Shown piece after piece: positions 17,167 to 25,642 of a DNA stretch of 64,000 nt. Positions within the stretch are counted from its first letter, which is position 1. Every line of letters starts with the position of its first letter. A program made the translations under genes and the position numbers. Origin of the DNA: Mesorhizobium_L sp035547755. Lineage in GTDB: Bacteria; Pseudomonadota; Alphaproteobacteria; Rhizobiales; Rhizobiaceae. A model generated the notes under the pieces. The model searched no databases. It was not told where the DNA came from and saw only the letters and a program-made list of their open reading frames with translations. The stretch is from contig DASZUG010000027.1 of assembly GCA_035547755.1 (NCBI GenBank), positions 1 through 64,000 of the forward strand. Direction: 5' to 3'.

Positions 17167-19038
17167 ATGATTTTTACCAGACGCCCGCTCGCCGCCCTTA
17201 TCGTTGCACTGTCGCTTGTTTCCGTCGCGCATGCCGATGACCAGTGGCGGACCGTCTCGTCGCTGATCGGCGCGTCAAAATATGGCGATACCTTCCAGCA
17301 TTACGACTACGTCAATCCCGACGCGCCGAAGGGCGGCATTTTCCACTATGTGGCGACCGGCACATTCGACAGCTTCAACCCGTTCATCGTCAGGGGAACC
17401 GCAGCCGCCGGCCTCAACGAGTTCGGCGGCTATCTCTACGATACGCTGATGCGGCAATCGACCGACGAACCCGGCACCAGCTATCCGCTCATCGCCGATG
17501 CCTTCAAATACCCGCCGGATTTCTCCTCCGCTATCTACCGCATCGACAAACGCGCCAAATGGCAGGACGGAACGCCGATCACCGCCGAGGATGTCGTGTG
17601 GTCTTTCAACGTGCTGAAGGCCAACAGTCCTGTCTATACGCGTTATTTCGCCAACGTGACGGACGCCGTCGCGATCTCCGACCACGAGGTCGAATTCCAT
17701 TTCAACCAAAAAGGCAATCGGGAACTGCCGCACATCCTGGGCGATCTCGTCGTCCTGCCGAAACATTGGTGGGAAGGCACCGATGCTTCCGGCAAAAAGC
17801 GGGACATCACGCAGCCGACGCTCGAACCGCCGCTCGGCTCCGGGCCATATAAAATAGAGAGCTTCAAACCCGGCTCGCGGGTCGTCTGGAAGCGGGTGCC
17901 AGACTATTGGGCCGCCAATCTCGGCGTCAACGCCGGGCGCTATAATTTCGACCGCATGGTCTACACCTATTTCACCGACGAGAATGCCGCATGGCAGGCT
18001 TTCACCAAGGGCGGGATCAGCGACTTCCGTATGGAGAATCAGTCGGCGCGCTGGGCGACGGGCTATACATTTCCGGCATTCAAAGCCGGCGACGTCATCA
18101 AGAAATCCCTTCCCGCGCAGGTGAGCCAATTCATGCAGGCCTATGTCATGAATTTGCGCCGGCCTCAATTCCAGGACCGCCGGGTGCGGGAGGCGCTGAC
18201 CTACGCTTTCGACTTCGAAAGCATGAACCGGACGCTGTTCTACGGCCTCTACAAGCGCACCGAGAGCTATTTCGTCGGCAGCGATCTGGCGTCGAGCGGG
18301 CTGCCGACCGGCAAGGAACTCGAGATCCTCAATACGGTCAAGGGCGAGGTGCCGCCCGAAGTCTTCACCACGCCGTTCAAGCTCCCAGTCGACCATACGC
18401 CGCAGGAGGAGCGCGCCAATCTCAGACACGCTTTCGAACTTCTGAAGCAGGCGGGATGGGAGATGCGCGGCGGCAAGCTGGTGAACGGCAAGACAGGGCA
18501 GCCTTTCCGGATCGAATTCCTCGGCCGGGGCGACGCGGACGAGCGCATCACCACGCCCTTCATCCAGAATTTGAAGCGGCTCGGCATCGATGCAAGGCTG
18601 CGCATCGTCGACCCGGTGCAATATGTCAATCGGGTGCGCAATTTCGATTTCGACATGCTCGCCGGCGCGACCATCCCGCAATCGGCTTCGCCGGGCAACG
18701 AGCAGCGCGATTATTGGAGCTCGGCGGCGGCAGACTCGCCGGGATCGCGCAATCTGATGGGCATCAAAAGTCCGGTCATCGACAAGCTGGTCAATCGCGT
18801 CATCTTCGCGACAGGCCGCGACGATCTCATCGCCGCCACGCATGCGCTCGACCGGGTGCTGTTGTGGAACTATTACACGATCCCGCAATGGAACCGGCCT
18901 GAGATCTGGGTCGCCTACTGGAACAAGTTCGGCATTCCCGCCAAGCAGCCCTCCTATGTCGGCGTCGACACCGATTCCTGGTGGATCGACAAGGCGAAGG
19001 ACGCGGCGCTCGCCAAGAAATATGCGAGCCAGAATTGA
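17167..19038 (+). CDS. yejA: Extracellular solute-binding protein family 5, YejA-like (first copy)
   Basis: 623 aa with a Sec signal peptide (about 1-23, ending VAHA). Family 5 binding protein: HYDYVNPDAPKGG near the N-terminus, the segment WQDGTPITAEDVVWSF and the PLGSGPYKIE motif are typical of the YejA/microcin-C-type and long oligopeptide-binding proteins. It captures peptides in the periplasm for the YejBEF importer encoded downstream; in other alphaproteobacteria YejABEF affects resistance to antimicrobial peptides. It overlaps the second binding-protein gene by TTGA. Confidence 0.92.
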   Translation: MIFTRRPLAALIVALSLVSVAHADDQWRTVSSLIGASKYGDTFQHYDYVNPDAPKGGIFHYVATGTFDSFNPFIVRGTAAAGLNEFGGYLYDTLMRQSTDEPGTSYPLIADAFKYPPDFSSAIYRIDKRAKWQDGTPITAEDVVWSFNVLKANSPVYTRYFANVTDAVAISDHEVEFHFNQKGNRELPHILGDLVVLPKHWWEGTDASGKKRDITQPTLEPPLGSGPYKIESFKPGSRVVWKRVPDYWAANLGVNAGRYNFDRMVYTYFTDENAAWQAFTKGGISDFRMENQSARWATGYTFPAFKAGDVIKKSLPAQVSQFMQAYVMNLRRPQFQDRRVREALTYAFDFESMNRTLFYGLYKRTESYFVGSDLASSGLPTGKELEILNTVKGEVPPEVFTTPFKLPVDHTPQEERANLRHAFELLKQAGWEMRGGKLVNGKTGQPFRIEFLGRGDADERITTPFIQNLKRLGIDARLRIVDPVQYVNRVRNFDFDMLAGATIPQSASPGNEQRDYWSSAAADSPGSRNLMGIKSPVIDKLVNRVIFATGRDDLIAATHALDRVLLWNYYTIPQWNRPEIWVAYWNKFGIPAKQPSYVGVDTDSWWIDKAKDAALAKKYASQN

Positions 19039-20906
19039 GCGCGGCGCTCAAGCGAAGGACCTTTCTTGGCCTTTGCGGGGGCGTGGCGGCGGCCACGATC
19101 CTTCCCGTTCCGGTCCGCGCAGCCGTTAGACGCGGCGCGCCGTTGCACGGGCTGTCCGCCTTCGGCGACCTCAAATATGGCCCGGATTTCCAGCATTTCG
19201 ACTATGCCAGCCCCGAGGCGCCCCAGGGCGGAATTTTCAATTTCTCTCCGCCCGATTGGGCCTATAACCAGAATGTCGAAACCTTCAATACGCTGAACAG
19301 CTTCGTGCCGAACAGCGATGCGCCGCCAAGGATGGAGCTTTGCTTCGATTCGCTGATGGTACGGGCGATCGACGAGCCGGACGCCATTTACGGGCTTCTG
19401 GCCGAAAGCGTGACGATTTCGGACGACGGCAACAGCTTCACGTTCAAGCTTCGGCCGAACATCCGTTTCTCCGACGGATCGCCACTGACGGCCGAGGACG
19501 TCGCCTTTACCTATGATCTCTACAAGGAAAAGGGGCATCCAAGCCTGCTTCTGCCGCTGCGCTTTCTCACGCAGGCCCAGGCAGACGATCCGACGACGAT
19601 TCGGATTTCCTTTTCCGGCAAGCAATCCGACCGGACCATCCTTTCGGTCGCGACCTTCCCGATCGTATCGAAAGCCTTCTTCACGAAAAATCCTTTCGAT
19701 GGGTCGCAACTCAATCCGCCGCTTGGCTCCGGTCCCTACAAGGTCGGTTCTTTCCGCGCCGGCCAGAGCATCAACTATGTGAGGCGGAACGATTATTGGG
19801 GCGAGGACTTGCCGGTCAATCGCGGCCTCAACCTTTTCGGCACGATCCGCATCGAGTTCTACCGCAACCGCGAGGCCGGATTCGAGGCCTTCAAGAAAGG
19901 CAATGTGCTCTACCGCGAGGAGTTCACCTCGAAGACATGGGCGACGGAATATGGTTTCCCGGCGGTCGCGGAAAAACGCGTCGTCAAGCGGACCTTTCCC
20001 GCCGAGAAGCAGCCTTCGATGCAGGCCTGGGCGGTAAACATCCGGCGTGCGCAATTCCAGGATGTTCGAGTGAGGCGCGCTATCGGGCTCTGCTTCGATT
20101 TCGAGTGGACGCGACGCAATCTCTTCTATGGTTCCTATGACCGCTCCGAATCCCTTTTCGAGCGCTCGGATTTCGTGGCGACCGGCCTCCCCTCCCCGGC
20201 CGAACTCAAGCTTCTGGAACCTTTGCGGGGCAAGGTGCCGGACGAGGTCTTCGGCGAACCTTATATGCAGCCGGTTTCCGATGGCTCCGGGCGCGACCGC
20301 AAGCTTCTGCGGCGGGCCTTCATGCTCCTCGGGCAGGCAGGCTGGAAACGGCAGGGCAGTTTCCTCGTCAATTCCAAAGGTGAACGGCTGAAGCTGGAAC
20401 TTCTCGTAAACGACCCCGTATTCATCCGCGTCGAGCAGCCATTCGTCGATAATATGCGCGCGATCGGTATCGATGCTTCGATACGGCTCGTCGATGCCGC
20501 GCAATATCAGGAAAGGCTAACGAAATTCGATTTCGACATGGTGGGAATCGCGGCGCGCTTCTCCGCTGCGCCGACGCGAGAGGAACTGGCGCATTATTTC
20601 TCCTCCGAAGCCGCCAACACGCCGAGTTCCCGCAACCTGCCCGGCACCGCCGATCCCGCTATCGATACGCTGATCGATGCCGCAGGCAAGGCAACGAGCC
20701 GCGATGAACTGACGGCCGCCATGCGTGCGCTCGACAGGGTCTTGCGCGCCAGGGAGGACTGGATTCCAAACTGGTATCTGGCGAATCACCGGACGGCCTT
20801 CTGGGACATGTTCGGTTTCAAGGCGGACAAGCCGGATTATGGTTTCCCCGTCGAGACGCTGTGGTGGGTGGATGAGAAAAAGGCGAAAGCTATTGGCAAG
20901 GGTTGA
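19035..20906 (+). CDS. Extracellular solute-binding protein family 5, YejA-like (second copy, Tat-type signal)
   Basis: 623 aa when started at TTG 19035, which overlaps the previous stop (TTGA). The N-terminus reads LKRRTFLGLCGG then a hydrophobic stretch to VRAA, a twin-arginine signal, unlike the Sec signal of copy one. The mature part keeps KYGPDFQHFDYASPEAPQGG, FSDGSPLTAEDVAF and PPLGSGPYKVG, the same family marks at the same spacing, so the two genes are tandem paralogues. A longer frame from 18981 would reach back into copy one and lacks the leader at its start. Probably a second ligand receptor for the same channel. Confidence 0.88.
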   Translation: MSAALKRRTFLGLCGGVAAATILPVPVRAAVRRGAPLHGLSAFGDLKYGPDFQHFDYASPEAPQGGIFNFSPPDWAYNQNVETFNTLNSFVPNSDAPPRMELCFDSLMVRAIDEPDAIYGLLAESVTISDDGNSFTFKLRPNIRFSDGSPLTAEDVAFTYDLYKEKGHPSLLLPLRFLTQAQADDPTTIRISFSGKQSDRTILSVATFPIVSKAFFTKNPFDGSQLNPPLGSGPYKVGSFRAGQSINYVRRNDYWGEDLPVNRGLNLFGTIRIEFYRNREAGFEAFKKGNVLYREEFTSKTWATEYGFPAVAEKRVVKRTFPAEKQPSMQAWAVNIRRAQFQDVRVRRAIGLCFDFEWTRRNLFYGSYDRSESLFERSDFVATGLPSPAELKLLEPLRGKVPDEVFGEPYMQPVSDGSGRDRKLLRRAFMLLGQAGWKRQGSFLVNSKGERLKLELLVNDPVFIRVEQPFVDNMRAIGIDASIRLVDAAQYQERLTKFDFDMVGIAARFSAAPTREELAHYFSSEAANTPSSRNLPGTADPAIDTLIDAAGKATSRDELTAAMRALDRVLRAREDWIPNWYLANHRTAFWDMFGFKADKPDYGFPVETLWWVDEKKAKAIGKG

Positions 20907-20920
20907 AGATAAAGGCCTTT

Positions 20921-21053
20921 CCCTCCCCCTTGAGGGGAGGGTGGCCGATCGCCGAAGGCGATTGGCCGGGTGGGGTCGGTCAAGGCCGCACTCTGCTACA
21001 ACGACCCCACCCCGATCGGCTGCGCCGATCGACCCTCCCCTCAAGGGGGAGGG
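20921..21053. repeat. Large intergenic inverted repeat between the second binding-protein gene and yejB
   Basis: The left arm (20921-20978) and right arm (21002-21053) are near-perfect reverse complements: both outer ends read CCCTCCCCCTTGAGGGGAGG on the strand entering the hairpin, and both inner ends carry TGGGGTCG/CGACCCCA. The arms differ mainly by a small insertion in the middle (GATCGCC-type mini-hairpins). The loop is 23 bases. The right arm abuts and partly supplies the GGAGGG ribosome-binding site of yejB. Confidence 0.9.
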
Positions 21054-21062
21054 AGGGCGCTA

Positions 21063-22160
21063 ATGGGCGCTTACATCCTCCGCCGCATCCTGCTGATGAT
21101 CCCGACCTTGTTCGGCATCATGGCGATCTCCTTCGTCGTCATCCAGTTCGCGCCCGGCGGCCCGGTCGAACAGGTCATCGCCAAGATCACCGGACAGGGC
21201 GGCAGCGCCGGTGAACGACTTTCCGGCGGCGGCGCCGACATCGGCGCGCAAGGCTTCGACGCCGGCGGCGACAACTCGCATTATCGCGGCGCGCAGGGCC
21301 TCGACCCGCAATTCATCGCCAAGCTGAAAAAGCAGTTCGGCTTCGACAAGCCTCCGCTCGAACGCTTCGTCAATATGCTGTGGAACTATGTCCGCTTCGA
21401 TTTCGGCCGCAGCTATTTCCGCGACATTTCGGTGATCGACCTCATCCTCGAAAAGATGCCGGTGTCGATTTCGCTCGGCATCTGGATCACGCTTCTGTCC
21501 TATCTGATCTCGATCCCGCTCGGCATCCGCAAAGCGGTGAGGGACGGATCGGGCTTCGATGTCTGGACGAGCGCCATCGTCATCGTCGGCTACGCCATTC
21601 CTGGCTTCCTGTTCGCCATCCTGCTGATGGTGCTCTTTGCCGGCGGCTCCTTCTTCGACTGGTTTCCGCTGAGAGGATTGACCTCGGACAATTGGAGCCA
21701 GCTTTCGGTCCCCGGCAAGATCCTCGATTATCTCTGGCATATCACGCTGCCGGTGACTGCGATGGTGCTGTCGGCCTTCGCCACGATCACGCTTCTGACG
21801 AAGAATTCGTTCCTTGACGAAATCCGCAAGCAATATGTCGTCACCGCCCGCGCCAAGGGACTCGGCGAGAGGCAGGTGCTTTACGGCCATGTCTTCCGCA
21901 ATGCCATGCTGATCGTCATCGCCGGCTTTCCGGGCGCCTTCGTCACCGCCTTCTTCACCGGCTCGCTCCTCATCGAGAATATCTTCTCGCTCGATGGTCT
22001 TGGCCTGCTCGGCTACCGCTCGATCCTGGACCGCGACTATCCAGTCGTCTTCGCCAATCTCTATATCATGGCGTTGATCGGCCTTATCGTCGGCCTGATC
22101 TCCGACCTCACCTATACCTGGGTCGATCCGCGCATCGATTTCGAGCGGAGGGACGTCTGA
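21063..22160 (+). CDS. yejB: Peptide ABC transporter permease YejB
   Basis: 365 aa from the ATG with GGAGGG five bases upstream. BPD_transp_1 permease: N-terminal MGAYILRRILLMIPTLFG helix, a glycine-rich periplasmic insertion (about 45-80) that is peculiar to YejB, and the EAA-type loop YVVTARAKGLGERQVLYGH contacting the ATPase. Six membrane segments. It pairs with YejE to form the channel of the Yej importer. Stop and next start overlap as TGATG. Confidence 0.95.
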   Translation: MGAYILRRILLMIPTLFGIMAISFVVIQFAPGGPVEQVIAKITGQGGSAGERLSGGGADIGAQGFDAGGDNSHYRGAQGLDPQFIAKLKKQFGFDKPPLERFVNMLWNYVRFDFGRSYFRDISVIDLILEKMPVSISLGIWITLLSYLISIPLGIRKAVRDGSGFDVWTSAIVIVGYAIPGFLFAILLMVLFAGGSFFDWFPLRGLTSDNWSQLSVPGKILDYLWHITLPVTAMVLSAFATITLLTKNSFLDEIRKQYVVTARAKGLGERQVLYGHVFRNAMLIVIAGFPGAFVTAFFTGSLLIENIFSLDGLGLLGYRSILDRDYPVVFANLYIMALIGLIVGLISDLTYTWVDPRIDFERRDV

Positions 22161-23311
22161 TGCCCGACGTCCAAGCGCGCGTGGCGCTCGATCCCGTCAC
22201 GGCCACGGTGAAGCGGCCTTTCCTTTCGCAGCTCAACCAGCGGCGCTGGCGGAATTTCAAGGCCAACCGGCGCGGTTACTGGTCGCTCTGGATCTTCCTC
22301 GTTCTTTTCATCCTTACGCTTTTCGCGGAATTCATCGCCAATGACAGGCCGATCCTCGCCTCCTACAAGGGTGAGCTTCTGTTTCCAGCCGTTATCGATT
22401 ATCCGGAGGCGAAGTTCGGCGGCTTCCTGGCGGAGACCGATTATCGCGACCCGGTGATCTCGGACGAGATCAAGGCGCATGGCTGGCTGATCTGGCCGCC
22501 GATCCGCTATTCCTACCGGACCGTCAACAACGAGATACCGACGCCGGCGCCGTCGAAACCCTCTTGGCTCTTTTCGAAAAAGGACCGTTGCCAGCGCTAT
22601 CCGAAAGGTGTCGACGATCCGGGCTGCACGATCGGCAACTGGAACTGGCTCGGCACCGACGACCAGGCGCGGGACGTTCTGGCGCGCGCCATTTACGGCT
22701 TCCGCATATCGGTGCTGTTCGGCCTGGCGCTCACCTTCTTCTCCGCGATCATTGGCGTGATGGCCGGCGCCGTGCAGGGCTATTTCGGCGGCTGGACGGA
22801 CCTCATCTTCCAGCGTTTTATCGAGATCTGGTCGTCCATTCCGGTTCTCTATCTCATCCTGATCATAGCGGCGGTGCTGCCGGCGGGTTTCTTTGTGCTG
22901 CTCGGCATCATGCTGCTCTTTTCATGGGTGGCGCTGGTAGGTGTCGTGCGAGCGGAATTCCTGCGCGCCCGCAACCTCGAATATGTCAATGCCGCGCGCG
23001 CGCTCGGCGTGCCGAACCGCACCATCATGTTCCGCCACATGCTGCCGAACGCCATGGTGGCGACGCTGACCTATATCCCCTTCATCCTCAACCATTCGAT
23101 CACGACGCTGACCTCGCTCGACTTCCTCGGCTTCGGCCTGCCGCCCGGTTCGCCCTCGCTCGGCGAACTCCTGAAGCAGGGGCAATCGAACCTCAATGCG
23201 CCATGGCTGGGCTTCACCGGCTTTTTCGTACTCGCCCTGATGCTGTCGCTCCGTATCTGTATCGGCGAGGCCGTGCGCGACGCCTTCGATCCGCGGAAGA
23301 CGTTTCAGTGA
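22160..23311 (+). CDS. yejE: Peptide ABC transporter permease YejE
   Basis: 383 aa. A cytoplasmic N-terminus (LNQRRWRNFKANRRGYWSLW, the OppC_N type region) precedes the first membrane helix; a large periplasmic loop about 60-165 is typical of YejE; the EAA loop reads YVNAARALGVPNRTIMFRH. It completes the channel with YejB. Coupled to yejB by overlap. In the standard yejABEF order yejF would follow directly, but here a toxin-antitoxin pair occupies the next 680 bases. Confidence 0.95.
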   Translation: MPDVQARVALDPVTATVKRPFLSQLNQRRWRNFKANRRGYWSLWIFLVLFILTLFAEFIANDRPILASYKGELLFPAVIDYPEAKFGGFLAETDYRDPVISDEIKAHGWLIWPPIRYSYRTVNNEIPTPAPSKPSWLFSKKDRCQRYPKGVDDPGCTIGNWNWLGTDDQARDVLARAIYGFRISVLFGLALTFFSAIIGVMAGAVQGYFGGWTDLIFQRFIEIWSSIPVLYLILIIAAVLPAGFFVLLGIMLLFSWVALVGVVRAEFLRARNLEYVNAARALGVPNRTIMFRHMLPNAMVATLTYIPFILNHSITTLTSLDFLGFGLPPGSPSLGELLKQGQSNLNAPWLGFTGFFVLALMLSLRICIGEAVRDAFDPRKTFQ

Positions 23312-23347
23312 GCAGCGGGGCATGTATAATCAGAGAAGGTTTCTACC

Positions 23348-23608
23348 ATGGAGACGGTCATGGGCATGAACATCAAGAGCGAGAAAGCGCAACGGCTGGC
23401 GCGCCAACTTGCAACCGAGACCGGAAAGAGCATGACGGCGGCCATCGAACTCGCCCTCGAAGGCGAATTGGCGAGGCTGCATAGGGAGCGCAACATCCAG
23501 GAGCGAAAGCGTCGTATTCGCGAGATCGTGGACAGCTTTGGCCCCGTTCCCGAAGGAGTGACGAGCGACCATTCTGATCTCTACGATGAATGGGGCCTGC
23601 CAAAGTGA
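23348..23608 (+). CDS. vapB: VapB-like antitoxin (Rv0623/PSK-operon transcription factor family)
   Basis: 86 aa (start 23348 has AGAAGG eight bases upstream; ATG at 23360 with GGAG is equally plausible). MNIKSEKAQRLARQLA then TGKSMTAAIELALEGEL is the short strand-helix-helix of this antitoxin family, with a charged C-terminal tail LYDEWGLPK that normally inserts into the VapC groove. It would bind DNA and neutralise the PIN-domain toxin encoded next; stop and toxin GTG overlap as GTGA. It sits between yejE and yejF. Because the toxin gene is split, its partner may be inactive. Confidence 0.85.
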   Translation: METVMGMNIKSEKAQRLARQLATETGKSMTAAIELALEGELARLHRERNIQERKRRIREIVDSFGPVPEGVTSDHSDLYDEWGLPK

Positions 23609-23996
23609 TCGTTGACGCATCCGCGTTTCTCGCCATCCTTCTGGACGAGCCGGAGGGCCACGTTATGGAAGATATTCTGCTCTTCTCCCCGGACAAGCGA
23701 TGATTTCTCCAATAAATTTTCTCGAAGCTGCCGTACGGGTCGATCGATTGGGCTCGCCGGAGAAGTCGCAAAAATTCGACAGGCTGATGGGTGAGTTGGC
23801 GATCGAAATCGTCCCCGTCGATCGGGAACAGGCCCTTCTTGCCCGCGAAGCCTATCAGCGCTTCGGCAAGGGCAATCATCCGGCGAAGCTCAATATCGGC
23901 GACTGCTTCGCCTATGCGCTGGCGAAAGCGCGGAGCGAGCCGCTGCTCTTCAAGGGCGACGATTTCCGCCAGACCGATGTCGAGGCAGCGCTTTGA
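23605..23996 (+). pseudogene. vapC: vapC PIN-domain toxin, split by a frameshift
   Basis: From GTG 23605 the frame reads VIVDASAFLAILLDEPEGH, the classical VapC start with the first catalytic aspartate, and stops at TGA 23701 after 32 codons. The rest of the domain continues from ATG 23700 in the frame one base back: ISPINFLEAAV with the conserved glutamate, NIGDCFAYALAK and FKGDDF with the later aspartates, ending at 23996. One missing base near 23695-23700 explains the break. The ATGA overlap could allow re-initiation and two half-proteins. The intact family is an RNase of about 130 aa. Sequencing error is the main alternative. Confidence 0.85.
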
Positions 23997-25624
23997 GCGA
24001 ACCCCCTCTTCTTTCGGTGCGTGATCTTTCCGTCGCCTTCACCCAGGACGGGCACACCGGCCTCGCCGTCGATCACGTTTCCTTCGACATAGGGCGCGGC
24101 GAAACGCTGGCCCTGGTCGGTGAATCCGGCTCCGGCAAATCCGTCTCCGCGCTATCGGTCCTGAAGCTCCTGCCCTACCCCCCTGCCAGCCATCCTTCCG
24201 GCCAGATTCTTTTCGGCGGGTCCGATCTCATCGCCATGGACGAGAAGGGGCTGCGGCGCGTGCGTGGCAACAAAATCACGATGATCTTCCAGGAGCCGAT
24301 GACCTCGCTCAATCCGCTCCACACGATTGAGAAGCAGATCGGCGAAATCCTGCGCATCCATCGCGGCATGCGCGACAGGAAGGCACGCGAACGGACGCTC
24401 GAACTGCTGCACGAAGTCGGCATCCGCGAGCCGGAAAAGCGGCTCGACGCCTATCCGCACCAGCTTTCCGGCGGGCAGCGACAGCGCGTCATGATCGCCA
24501 TGGCGCTCGCCAATGAGCCGGAACTCCTGATCGCCGACGAGCCGACGACGGCGCTCGACGTGACGGTGCAGGCGCAAATCCTGGAACTGCTCGCCCGCCT
24601 GAAAAAAGCGAACGGCATGTCGATGCTGTTTATCACCCATGACCTCGGCATCGTGCGCCGCATCGCCGACCGCGTTTGCGTCATGACCGGCGGCCATATC
24701 GTCGAGACGGGACCGACGCGGGCGATTTTCGACAATCCGCAACACGAGTATACGCGCCATTTGCTGTCCGCCGAACCCAAGGGGAAGCCGCCCGCGGCCA
24801 ACGAAGCCGCACCTGTCGTCATGGAAGGCAAGAATGTCCGCGTCTGGTTTCCGATCAAGAAGGGTTTTTTCCGCCGTATCGTCGATCATGTAAAAGCCGT
24901 CGATGGGATCGATCTTTCGGTAAGGGCAGGACAGACGCTTGGGGTCGTCGGCGAATCGGGTTCGGGCAAGACGACACTCGGCTTGGCGCTGTCGCGCCTG
25001 ATTTCCTCACAGGGCGATATCCGCTTCGCCGGCCGCGAGATCGACAAATTCTCTTTCCGCGATATGCGACCCCTCCGGCGCGAATTGCAGATCGTCTTCC
25101 AGGACCCTTACGGATCTCTCAGCCCGCGCATGTCGGTCAGCGAGATCATCGAGGAGGGGCTGAAGATCCATGAGCCGTCACTGAAAGCGAATATGCGAGA
25201 CGAGCGCGTCGTCGCGGTCCTGAAAGAGGTTGGCCTCGACCCGGCGACACGCTTCCGCTACCCGCATGAATTCTCCGGCGGCCAGCGGCAGCGCATCGCC
25301 ATTGCTCGCGCCATGGTGCTCAATCCACGCTTCGTCATGCTCGACGAGCCAACCTCGGCGCTCGACATGAGCGTCCAGGCGCAGGTGGTGGACCTGTTGC
25401 GCAACCTGCAGAAGAAGCACTCTCTCGCCTATCTCTTCATCAGCCACGATTTGAAGGTCGTGCGGGCGCTCGCCAACCGTGTGATCGTCATGCGCAATGG
25501 CGAGGTGGTGGAAAGCGGAACGTCGGAAGAGATTTTCTCGCGGCCCAGGACCGACTATACGAAGGCTCTGATCGCCGCCGCCTTCAAGGCCGAAACGGCG
25601 CCCGAAGGCGTCGTCGCGCAATAG
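23993..25624 (+). CDS. yejF: Peptide ABC transporter ATP-binding protein YejF (dual domain)
   Basis: 543 aa from TTG 23993, which overlaps the vapC stop (TTGA); the first downstream alternative is a GTG at 24018, inside the conserved N-terminus. Two complete ATPase domains: Walker A GESGSGKS at 43-50 and GESGSGKT at 320-327, LSGGQRQR and FSGGQRQR signatures, Walker B ADEPTTALD and LDEPTSALD, each with OppD/F-like C-terminal extension. It powers YejBE. Expression probably depends on read-through across the vapBC insert, since no intergenic space remains for a promoter. Confidence 0.94.
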   Translation: MSEPPLLSVRDLSVAFTQDGHTGLAVDHVSFDIGRGETLALVGESGSGKSVSALSVLKLLPYPPASHPSGQILFGGSDLIAMDEKGLRRVRGNKITMIFQEPMTSLNPLHTIEKQIGEILRIHRGMRDRKARERTLELLHEVGIREPEKRLDAYPHQLSGGQRQRVMIAMALANEPELLIADEPTTALDVTVQAQILELLARLKKANGMSMLFITHDLGIVRRIADRVCVMTGGHIVETGPTRAIFDNPQHEYTRHLLSAEPKGKPPAANEAAPVVMEGKNVRVWFPIKKGFFRRIVDHVKAVDGIDLSVRAGQTLGVVGESGSGKTTLGLALSRLISSQGDIRFAGREIDKFSFRDMRPLRRELQIVFQDPYGSLSPRMSVSEIIEEGLKIHEPSLKANMRDERVVAVLKEVGLDPATRFRYPHEFSGGQRQRIAIARAMVLNPRFVMLDEPTSALDMSVQAQVVDLLRNLQKKHSLAYLFISHDLKVVRALANRVIVMRNGEVVESGTSEEIFSRPRTDYTKALIAAAFKAETAPEGVVAQ

Positions 25625-25642
25625 GTTTTTCAGGGGAAATGC

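Noticed and set aside
21060..21890. 276-codon minus-strand frame across yejB
   Set aside because: Long antisense frame produced by the high GC third positions of yejB; no support on that strand.
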